Part shown: piece after piece, positions 8,403 to 16,400 of the stretch
Position numbering within the stretch: the stretch's first letter is position 1
Layout: every line of letters begins with the position of its first letter
Source of the DNA: Chitinophaga pinensis
GTDB lineage: Bacteria; Bacteroidota; Bacteroidia; SXHM01
Length of the DNA: 32,867 nt
Direction: 5' to 3'
Assembly (NCBI GenBank): GCA_945870105.1
Contig: CAMBRL010000022.1
Location: forward strand, 1 to 32,867
Program-made: the position numbers and the translations under genes
Notes under the pieces: model-generated
Told to the model about the DNA's origin: nothing
The model's input: the letters and a program-made list of their open reading frames with translations, nothing else
Database searches by the model: none

Positions 8403-9362
8403 ATGAAGAATTTCTTACTGAGAATAAAAAGAAGAGCAGTTGTCAGGCTGAGCGTAGTCGAAGCTCTATTATTAAACAGTTCGACTTTGCTCACTGTGAC
8501 AATTATGCTGCCATTTGTCTTCGCCTCCTGCGAAAAGGAGATCACCATTGACCTTCCCGAAGCGCAGAAAAAGGTAGTGATTGAAGGTGTTATAGAACAA
8601 GGTAAACATCCTTATGTATTGCTTACCCGCAGCTCGCCTTACTTTGCACCTATTGAAGATTTTACCAGTAACCTTTTTGTTACAGATGCAATTGTTGTTG
8701 TCAGCGATGGAATAATTATTGACACCATGCAGGGAGGATTGAACATGGAGATTTATAAACCCAACCCTGTCTTTGCATATAGTTCTGATTTAATCACCGG
8801 TGAAGTTGGTAAAACGTATTACCTCACTGTAATTGCTGACGGAAAAACATTGACAGCAACTACCACTATTCCTCAGCCTGTTCCGCTTGACAGCCTTTGG
8901 TTTAAAGAAGACCTAGGCGCAGAAGACGACAGCCTTGGTTTTGTATGGGCACACCTTACAGACCCCGATACAATGGGAAATTCATATCGCTGGTTTTCAC
9001 AAATTTTTGGCAGACAGGAAAGACTTTTACCGGCAGGCGGTTCGGTATTCAATGATAAATTCATCAACGGACAAAGTTTTGATTTTGCTTATGATCCTTC
9101 GGAAGACCCGCTTGCACCTCAGGATACCAGTGACTTGCCTTTATTTTATTTTGCAGTTGGTGATACAGTAGTGGTAAAATTCTGCACTATTGACCGCATA
9201 ACTTATAACTTTTTAAACTCACTGGAAAGTATCAGATTTGCAAACGGAAATCCATTTGCTTCACCTGCATCTGTTTTTACAAATGTTGAAGGAGGAGGAT
9301 TAGGAGGTTGGTGTGGTTATGGAGCAAGTTATGATACACTAGTTATGACCTTGCCGCAGTGA
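8403..9362 (+). CDS. DUF4249 lipoprotein, partner of the TonB receptor
   Basis: A 319-residue protein of the DUF4249 family, shown by CEKEITIDLPEA directly after the lipid Cys and by VVIEGVIEQGKHPYVLLTRSSPYF. These lipoproteins are usually encoded right after a TonB-dependent receptor, as here (three-base gap), and probably sit on the outer membrane as ligand-binding or lid partners. The lipobox is F-A-S-C with Cys43. The signal region is unusually long because bases 8440-8502 are a dispersed palindromic repeat that encodes about residues 13-34 in frame (LSVVEALLLNSSTLLTVT) and so supplies much of the hydrophobic core. An ATG at 8505 would leave only seven residues before the Cys, too few for a signal peptide, so I keep 8403. 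Confidence 0.88.
   Translation: MKNFLLRIKRRAVVRLSVVEALLLNSSTLLTVTIMLPFVFASCEKEITIDLPEAQKKVVIEGVIEQGKHPYVLLTRSSPYFAPIEDFTSNLFVTDAIVVVSDGIIIDTMQGGLNMEIYKPNPVFAYSSDLITGEVGKTYYLTVIADGKTLTATTTIPQPVPLDSLWFKEDLGAEDDSLGFVWAHLTDPDTMGNSYRWFSQIFGRQERLLPAGGSVFNDKFINGQSFDFAYDPSEDPLAPQDTSDLPLFYFAVGDTVVVKFCTIDRITYNFLNSLESIRFANGNPFASPASVFTNVEGGGLGGWCGYGASYDTLVMTLPQ
8440..8502. repeat. Dispersed palindromic repeat (CTGAGCGTAGTCGAAG type) inside a coding region
   Basis: An imperfect inverted repeat of 63 bases. The left arm TTGTCAGGCTGAGCGTAG continues into TCGAAG; the right arm is its degenerate reverse complement (TTCGACTTTGCTCACTGTGACAA without the middle). The outer TTGTCA/TGACAA, the TGAGC/GCTCA blocks and the AGTCGAA/TTCGACT blocks match. 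Its length is 21 codons with no stop in the reading frame, so it passes silently through the start of the DUF4249 gene. The intact relative is at 9365-9433. Confidence 0.8.
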
Positions 9363-9364
9363 TT

Positions 9365-9433
9365 TTGTCACCCTGAGCGTAGTCGAAGGGTAATAATAAA
9401 TAATAGATGCTTCGACTACGCTCAGCATGACAA
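9365..9433. repeat. Dispersed palindromic repeat, better-preserved copy
   Basis: A 69-base inverted repeat with TTGTCA/TGACAA ends and a 16-base identical arm, CTGAGCGTAGTCGAAG, facing CTTCGACTACGCTCAG across an AT-rich loop of TAATAATAAATAATAG type. It starts three bases after the DUF4249 stop and ends 26 bases before trxB. It may also form a strong mRNA hairpin between the two genes. Elements with this core are common in Bacteroidota genomes as far as I know. Confidence 0.85.
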
Positions 9434-9458
9434 CAAACAAAAAAATGAAATAAAAAAT

Positions 9459-10394
9459 ATGGAAAACGAACACGTAAAATGCCTCATCATTGGCTCCGGT
9501 CCTGCAGGCTACACAGCCGCAATTTATGCAGCCCGCGCTGATATGAAACCCGTTATGTACACCGGCCTGCAACCCGGAGGACAATTAACCATCACTACCG
9601 AAGTGGAGAATTATCCAGGCTATCCTGATGGAGTACAAGGGCCGGAAATGATGGAGCATTTCCGCAAACAAGCGGAGAGGTTCAAAACCGACATCCGTTA
9701 CGAATACGTTACAGGCGTTGACTTTTCATCAACACCGCATAAAGTATTTATTGATAAGAAAACCGTTCTTGCTGATTCTGTAATCATTGCCACAGGCGCT
9801 TCGGCAAAATGGCTGGGTTTGCCTTCTGAGCAGCGACTGAACGGATACGGAGTTTCGGCCTGTGCCGTTTGCGATGGTTTCTTTTTCAAAGGTCAGGAGG
9901 TGGCTATTGTTGGTGCAGGTGATACGGCTGCCGAAGAAGCATCGTACCTTGCCAAGCTTTGCAAAAAGGTTTACATGCTGGTGCGCAAAGGCGAAATGCG
10001 TGCTTCAAAAGCCATGCAACACCGCGTGATGAACACACCTAATATTGAAATCCTTTTCAACACCGAATCTATAGATGTATTGGGTGATAAAGGTGTAACC
10101 GGAGTGCAGATAAAAAATAACACAACAGGCGAAGAAAAAGTGCTGGATATTACCGGCTTTTTTGTTGCCATTGGCCACAAACCCAACACCGACATTTTCA
10201 AAGATTGGTTAGACATGGACGAAACAGGCTACCTCCTTGTTACCCCCGGAACCTCAAAAACAAAAATTGAAGGTGTATTTGTAGCAGGTGATGCTGCCGA
10301 CAAAGTTTACCGTCAGGCGGTAACCGCAGCGGGTACAGGTTGCATGGCTGCGCTGGATGCTGAAAGGTATTTGGCGGATAAGGGGATACACTAA
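9459..10394 (+). CDS. trxB: Thioredoxin-disulfide reductase
   Basis: A 311-residue NADPH- and FAD-dependent reductase that keeps cytoplasmic thioredoxin reduced. The FAD-binding motif is G12-S-G-P-A-G17. The redox-active pair is C135-A-V-C138 followed by D-G. The NADPH site is G-A-G-D-T-A-A-E-E-A. The C-terminal FAD contact is G-V-F-V-A-G-D-A, followed by the R-Q-A-V-T-A-A-G-T-G-C run typical of low-molecular-weight TrxB. The length is normal. It lies behind the palindromic repeat at 9365-9433, and the TAA stop (10392-10394) overlaps the stop of the convergent SpoIID gene in the four bases CTAA. Confidence 0.96.
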   Translation: MENEHVKCLIIGSGPAGYTAAIYAARADMKPVMYTGLQPGGQLTITTEVENYPGYPDGVQGPEMMEHFRKQAERFKTDIRYEYVTGVDFSSTPHKVFIDKKTVLADSVIIATGASAKWLGLPSEQRLNGYGVSACAVCDGFFFKGQEVAIVGAGDTAAEEASYLAKLCKKVYMLVRKGEMRASKAMQHRVMNTPNIEILFNTESIDVLGDKGVTGVQIKNNTTGEEKVLDITGFFVAIGHKPNTDIFKDWLDMDETGYLLVTPGTSKTKIEGVFVAGDAADKVYRQAVTAAGTGCMAALDAERYLADKGIH

Positions 10395-11563
10395 TTTTTT
10401 ATTTGCGAATAGTTTACTAATCGTATGCCTTTATAATAATAGCCAAGAATTTTCTTGTAGCTATAGCCTTTGCGCGCCATTTCAATTGCTCCCTGTTGAC
10501 AAAGCCCAACGCCATGTCCTGAGCCTCGACCGGTGAATATTATATTTTCTGAATCTTGCTCAATGTGAAAAAATGTTGAGCTTAGTTTAAAGTCTTTTCG
10601 CACCTGCGTGAGCGGTATTTTATTTCCGAATAATTCAAAGTCGCTTTTGCGTTCAGGTTGGTAAAAGCAGTAGAGCGAATCAGTTGGTTTTATGTAATTC
10701 TTGTTTTGTTTTACAAGGTATTTCTCCCAATCATGTAGCGAAATAACTTTTTCCCAGTTGGCATTTCTTGAACTGATGCAGAAGGTGTCGACAACCGGCT
10801 TTAGGTAACTCTTTTCGGTTTTCCACACATTCTCCGAGTAATCGGTTTGTCCTCCACAGTTGCTGTGGTAAGCAGCAAAAATCGGTTTGTTTGTTGAGTC
10901 AACCAAAACAATTCCGCTGGTGGCTGCAACTGCTAACTTTATTTCAGGCTTGCGGTTGTTTCTTCCTTTAAAAACCTGGCAATGTTCACGGTCGCAAAGG
11001 TCGTAGCCTTCTGCTTTGTGTTTGCCTTTACTCTCAATTGCAAAGGTGCGACACATAATTGCCTGTATTTTGTAATACTCATCAGGCGCAGAATAACCGG
11101 TTTCGGCTTCTACAACACCTGCCACATAATTATCCAGATCAACATTGTTTATAATTATCAGAGAATTTTTACCGGAATTAACGTGCAAATCATCATCTAA
11201 ATGAGTTTCTGTTTTTCCGTCAGCAGGTTTTATTTTAAGTGTGGCAAGCTTTGCCAATGCAATTATTTGAACGCTTTTAAATTTGCCAAAAGTTTTGGAA
11301 ATGTTCTTCACCTCTACTGAATCATTAATCAGTGAAAGCGAAAGCACATCGTTGCGCTTGATAAGCGTAAGCATGCTATCTCCGGCAAACACGCTGTAAA
11401 CATCCGAAACAGGCGCAACAAGCAGCCTCGTAATTTTTTTGCCGGATAAAAGTCCTACATTAATTCTCTCTGATTGCGAAAAACAATAAGGTGAACTGAT
11501 TAAAAATAAAAAGAGCAGAAGTATTTCTCTTCTGCTCTTTTTATATGTATTTGTTTTTTGCAA
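10391..11563 (-). CDS. SpoIID/LytB-domain protein, exported
   Basis: A 390-residue protein with a long basic n-region and a signal peptide (about residues 1-30, ending C-F-S-Q). The SpoIID domain is clear: YVAGVVEAETG (Y147 to G156, Glu154 in the place of the catalytic Glu of the E-M motif), CRTFAIES (171-178), HSNCGGQT (233-240) and near the C-terminus SGHGVGLCQQGA. SpoIID is a lytic transglycosylase acting on denuded glycan strands in sporulating Firmicutes; in Bacteroidota, which do not sporulate, the role is not settled but peptidoglycan remodelling in the periplasm is likely. The Met of E-M is replaced by Thr here. Five or more cysteines suggest disulfides. Its stop overlaps that of trxB. 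Confidence 0.88.
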   Translation of the reverse strand: MQKTNTYKKSRREILLLFLFLISSPYCFSQSERINVGLLSGKKITRLLVAPVSDVYSVFAGDSMLTLIKRNDVLSLSLINDSVEVKNISKTFGKFKSVQIIALAKLATLKIKPADGKTETHLDDDLHVNSGKNSLIIINNVDLDNYVAGVVEAETGYSAPDEYYKIQAIMCRTFAIESKGKHKAEGYDLCDREHCQVFKGRNNRKPEIKLAVAATSGIVLVDSTNKPIFAAYHSNCGGQTDYSENVWKTEKSYLKPVVDTFCISSRNANWEKVISLHDWEKYLVKQNKNYIKPTDSLYCFYQPERKSDFELFGNKIPLTQVRKDFKLSSTFFHIEQDSENIIFTGRGSGHGVGLCQQGAIEMARKGYSYKKILGYYYKGIRLVNYSQIKN

Positions 11564-11576
11564 TAGGTGTCTTTCT

Positions 11577-11605
11577 CCTCCCCTTTGGGGAGGCTGGGTG
11601 GGGCT
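11577..11605. repeat. Dispersed palindrome CCTCCCC-TTT-GGGGAGG
   Basis: A perfect 7-bp stem with a TTT loop at 11577-11593, followed by CTGGGTGGGGCT. The combination matches a common Bacteroidota intergenic repeat (on the other strand AGCCCCACCCAG followed by CCTCCCC-AAA-GGGGAGG). It lies in the 48-base gap between the acyl-CoA ligase stop and the SpoIID gene start. There is no T run, so it is not a classic terminator. Confidence 0.7.
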
Positions 11606-11611
11606 CTTTTA

Positions 11612-13264
11612 TTAACGCAACATTCTTCTCAGAATTTTCCCAACCGGAGTTTTTGGTAATTCATTTCTGAACTCAACAAACTTTGGAAGTTTGTAGCCTG
11701 TAAGGTTTTTCTTGCAATGTTCCATCAGTTCGGCTTCGGTCAGCGATTGGTCTTTTTTAACCACAAAAATTTTAACCACTTCACCTGATTTTTCGTCAGG
11801 AACACCTACTGCAGCAACTTCCATTACTTTGTCATGCATAGCAACAACCTCTTCCACCTCGTTAGGGAATACATTGAAACCCGAAACCAAAATCATATCT
11901 TTTTTGCGGTCTACAATTTTGAAGAAACCATCTTCACTTACTACGGCAATATCACCGGTTTTCAGCCAGCCATCAGGTGTAAGAACTTTTGCGGTTTCCT
12001 CAGGTTTGTTGTAATAGCCCTGCATAACCTGCGGACCTTTTATCCATATTTCACCTGATTCACCTTGTTTAACTTCGTTGCCATCATCATCAACCAATTT
12101 CATATCTGTTGACGAAACAGGAATTCCGATTGTTCCGATTCTGTCTGAACCATTAAGTAAATTGCAGCTTGCCACAGGAGAACTTTCGGTAAGTCCGTAG
12201 CCTTCCACCAATGATTTTCCTGTAAGTTGTTTCCATTTTTCAGCTACAGGTTTTTGTATTGCTGTTGCTCCGCCTACAATTCCTTTAACATTGCTGAAAT
12301 CAATTTTGCCGAAGTCAGGATCAGCCATCAGTGCATTAAACAATGTGTTTACTCCCGTCAGGAACGTGAATTTATGTGCCTGTAATTCTTTAACAAATCC
12401 TGGAATATCGCGTGGATTGGTAATCAGCACATTTTTTCCGCCCATGCTCATAAACGCAAGGCAGTTTACAGTAAGCGAGAAAATATGATAGAGTGGGAGT
12501 GGAGTAATAATAATTTCAGTGCCTTCATTCAGGTAGCCGCTCATCATGGTTCTGATTTGTTCCATGTTGGCTATAATGTTGCGGTGTGTAAGCACAGCAC
12601 CTTTTGAAACACCTGTTGTTCCCCCTGTATATTGCAGAAAGGCTGTGTCAGTGTTTTTGGCTGTAACAGGTGTAAATTTCAGTGAAGAATTTTTTACCAC
12701 ATCACGGAAACTGATGGCCCCTGGCAGGCTGTAAGGCGGAACCATTTTTTTTACGTTCTTCAAAACGAAGTTCACAATCACTCTTTTCAGTGCAGGGAAT
12801 AAATCAGGTATTTCAGTAACGATAACAGTCTTAATATCTGTTTTAGAAATAATCTCTTCCAGACTTTTTGCGAAGTTGGCTACAATCACAATTGCCTTTG
12901 CACCCGAATCTTTGAACTGATATTCCATTTCGCGCGGAGTGTAAAGTGGATTGGTATTTACCACCACCAATCCGGCAAGCATAGAACCGTAAATAGCAAT
13001 AGGATACGAAAGAACATTTGGCATCTGAAGCGCGATTTTGTCGCCCGGTTTCAGGTCGGTTCTGTTTTGCAGGTAAGCAGCAAAGTTATGAGCCATGCGG
13101 TCGAGGTCGCGATAAGTAACACCAACACCCATATTTTCAAAAGCTACTTTGTCGCTGTATTTTTTACAGCTTTCTTCAAATAACTGAACAATGTTTTTAT
13201 AGCTGTCGGGATTGATTTCGGCAGGCATGCTTGCCGGGTAATGTTTAAGCCAAACTTTTTCCAT
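11612..13264 (-). CDS. fadD: Long-chain fatty-acid--CoA ligase
   Basis: A 550-residue adenylate-forming enzyme that joins a fatty acid and CoA using ATP, usually at the inner face of the inner membrane, feeding beta-oxidation or lipid synthesis. The AMP-binding P-loop is Y212-TGGTTGVSKG222, followed by A-V-L-T-H-R-N. Further signatures are YGLTESSPVAS, the GWLKTGDIA motif, and VDRKKDMILVSGFNVFP with the hinge Asp-Arg-Lys-Lys. The C-terminal catalytic Lys lies in ELPKTPVGKILRR. The length and the start MEKVWLKHYP fit FadD. TATATTTA on the minus strand (plus 13295-13302) is a possible -7 element 30 bases upstream. No beta-oxidation genes are next to it here. Confidence 0.93.
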   Translation of the reverse strand: MEKVWLKHYPASMPAEINPDSYKNIVQLFEESCKKYSDKVAFENMGVGVTYRDLDRMAHNFAAYLQNRTDLKPGDKIALQMPNVLSYPIAIYGSMLAGLVVVNTNPLYTPREMEYQFKDSGAKAIVIVANFAKSLEEIISKTDIKTVIVTEIPDLFPALKRVIVNFVLKNVKKMVPPYSLPGAISFRDVVKNSSLKFTPVTAKNTDTAFLQYTGGTTGVSKGAVLTHRNIIANMEQIRTMMSGYLNEGTEIIITPLPLYHIFSLTVNCLAFMSMGGKNVLITNPRDIPGFVKELQAHKFTFLTGVNTLFNALMADPDFGKIDFSNVKGIVGGATAIQKPVAEKWKQLTGKSLVEGYGLTESSPVASCNLLNGSDRIGTIGIPVSSTDMKLVDDDGNEVKQGESGEIWIKGPQVMQGYYNKPEETAKVLTPDGWLKTGDIAVVSEDGFFKIVDRKKDMILVSGFNVFPNEVEEVVAMHDKVMEVAAVGVPDEKSGEVVKIFVVKKDQSLTEAELMEHCKKNLTGYKLPKFVEFRNELPKTPVGKILRRMLR

Positions 13265-13420
13265 TTTCTTCTGTGATTTTAGTTTTAAGGGCGGTAAATA
13301 TAGATAAATGTGTGATTAAAAATGTGTGGTTTTAAATTTCTTTCCGGTAGTTTTTTCGTAACCCAAAATTCCTACTTTTACCGTCCCCTAAAAAAGGTTA
13401 TATACAGAGCATACAGATTG

Positions 13421-16400
13421 ATGAAGAGTTTTTTGCGTTTAATTTTACCTCTCCTTTTTATTTTATTTTTTTCTTGCGAAAAAGCATTTTCGCAGGTTAG
13501 TTTTGAATCGGAAGACCAATTGGTTGCACAGGCAAATAAATTGTTTGTGGCAGGTGATTATATAAATGCGATGCCTTTATTTTCGCAATTGCTGAGTCTT
13601 CACCCCAAAGATGCAAACTATAATTACAAGTTTGGGGTTTGTGTCTTGCACAATGATGAAGATAAAACTAAGTCGTTGCAGTATTTTGATTTTGCTGTAA
13701 AAGAAGCTACAGCTGACAAAGAAGCGTTTTTCTATGCAGGAAAAGGCTATCAAACCAATACACGTTTTGATGAAGCACTTTCTTTTTATGAAAAATATAA
13801 AGTAAAAGCAGCTACTCCCGACCCATTGGATGCTGCGCGTTTTATTCAGCAATGCAAAAACGGTAAAAACCTGTATGATAAAAATGTAACGCTTCAGTCA
13901 TTGGAAAAAACTGAAACGCTGGAGAATGAGTTTTATCGCAACTATGATTTGAAAGCTATGAAGGGGCGCATTATTCCCAAGCCGCTTAACTTTAAATCAA
14001 AGAAAGATGTGAAACTGGAAGACAATACCCTGATTTTTGTAGGAACCGAAAACCAAAGCATTGTTTATTCGGGTTATAATGATGAAGGACTGAATACTAG
14101 TCGAGAACTTTTCAGAGTAAATAAATTGCCTAATGGTGAATGGGCTGCGCCTTTGAATATTGGCGAACCTGTTAACTCAGCTTTTGATGAAGAATTTGCT
14201 TTCCTGCATCCTGATGGAAAAACCTTGTACTTCTCTTCTAAAGGGCATAACACCATGGGTGGTTATGATATTTTTCGTTCTGTTTTTGATGAAACTGCTG
14301 GCAAATGGTCAGCGCCTGTAAACCTTGCTCACCCTATTAATTCACCTGCTGATGATATTTTCTATGCTTCGGATGAAGCAGGGACATTTGCTTATTTCGC
14401 CAGCAAAAATTTCACCAAACCCGAAAAAATAAAAGTCTATAAAGTCAGTATACAAGGACTGATACAGTCAAGCGAACCGCTTGTAATAAAAGGTGCATTT
14501 GCAGTTAACGGTGAGCGTATTTACACAAAAGCAGAAATAAAAGTAACAGATAAAGCAACCAACGCATTGGTTGGAACTTACAACTCTAATCGCCTGACCG
14601 GTAAATATCTTTTATTGTTACCTCCCGGTAAAAATTATTCTGTTGAAATATTGCCTGAAGACTTTGTTTCGCACAAATTTGATTTGACTGTTCCTGCAAA
14701 AACAAGCGAGGAATTTTTTGAGCAGAAAATAAATTTGCAGAAAGATGCAACAGGAGAAACGCTTACCATGACTAACTGGTTTGATGCAACCGGAAAAGCA
14801 GCAGGCAACAATTTGCGCAGTGTTTTAACAAACGAGCAGGTAGCTGAAAAATCAAAAACAGAAAACAAGAAAGTGATTTCTGCTGAAGAGCTTGCGAATT
14901 ATAAAGTGCAAAGAGCAGATGAAGAAAAATTGCACGCAGCTGCACAAAACAAAGCACTTGCTGAAATTGAGTCTAATAAACAAGAGGCTTTGTTGAGAGA
15001 AGAAGCAGAGAAAAATGCTGTCGAGGCTGCAAAGTTAAAAGCAGAGCAAGATGCACTAGCAAAAGTTGAAGCAGACAAGAAAGCAGCCGAAGAAGCTAAA
15101 CTAAAAGCAGCGCAGGAAGAAAAGCGTATAGCCGATGAGAAACTAAAAGCAGAACAGGAGTTAGCTGCAAGCATTGAAGCAGAGAAAAAAGCTGCCGAAA
15201 CTGCCAAGTTAAAAGCAGAGCAGGATGCACTTGCAAAAGTTGAATCAGACAAGAAAGCAGCAGAGGATGCTAAACTAAAAGCAGCGCAAGAAGAAAAGCG
15301 AAAGGCTGATGAAAAGTTAAAAGTGGAACAAGAGACAGTTGCGAAAGTTGAGGCAGAAAAGAAATCATTAGCAGAAAAATTAAAAGCAGAAGAAGCTGCA
15401 AAAGTAAAACAGCAACAAGAACAACTTGCTGATGCCGAAAATCAGAAATCAGAAGTAGAGCGTGAGCGCATTGAAAATGAGCAACGCGAAGCTGACCGTG
15501 TGGCACGTATTAATGCAGATTTATTAGAGAAGGAACGTAAACTGAAAGACCTTTTGGCTAAAGCCGAGCAGCAGAATGTAAAAGTTGAAACAAATCACAA
15601 GTTTAAATTGGCAACCGACTCGTTGACAGCAGAACAGGCTGCGGCTTATGAGAAAATGCAGAAAGAGAAAGAACAAAGTCTTAAGGCTGTTGAGGAGCAA
15701 AAAAAGAAAGATGCTGACTTGAAAGCACAACAGGCTAAAGCAGATGCTTTAGCACAGGAAAAATTCCTTGCTGAAAAAGCGGCAGTAGAAAAAGCTCAGA
15801 AAGAAAAAGATGAGCTCGATCGTAAGTTGATTGAAGAACAGAAATTGAAAGAACAACAAGTATCTGCAGAAATAGCAAGGAAGAATAAAGCAGTTATGGA
15901 CTCCATCGCGCTGGCAAATAATAAAAGCGAGAAAGTTGTTAATGCAGATTCATTGGCAGTAAGTAATGAAGCAAAGCGAGTGCAGCAATCGCAGGATCAG
16001 GAAAAGTTGAAAGCTGAACAGGAGAAACTTGTTGCAGAGCGGGCTACAAAGGCAAAACAAGAAGAAGAGCAACGCATAGTTGCCGAAAAACTGAAAGCTG
16101 AAATGGCCGCTTCCGAAAAAGCAGCAATCGAGCAGGGAAAACTTGAACAGGCAAAGTTGGAACAAGAAGAGTTGAAGCGCCAGAAGGATTTACTACAGGC
16201 TAATCTTGATGAGAAAAAGAGATTAATGGAAGAAGCAAACCGTCAGCAGGAGAAGATAAAGAAGATTGCAGATTCACTTGCAATTGCTGTAAAACAAAAA
16301 GAGCAGGTTGTTGCTGTAGCTGATGAAACTGAAAATGTAAAGATGATAGAGGCTGCGGCACAGGCAGAAGAACAGCGCAAAGCCTCTGAACTTAAAGCGG

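Noticed and set aside
9365-9433. Possible classical rho-independent terminator after the DUF4249 gene
   Set aside because: There is no U tract after the stem, the loop is long, and a related element occurs inside a coding region at 8440-8502, so a dispersed repeat is the better call; termination remains possible.
14899-15252. Open frame of 117 codons on the minus strand, rich in Ser, Ala and Phe
   Set aside because: It lies opposite the K/E/A-rich coiled coil; few stops arise there because of the codon pattern of the plus-strand gene. No family, start signal or hydrophobic order supports it.
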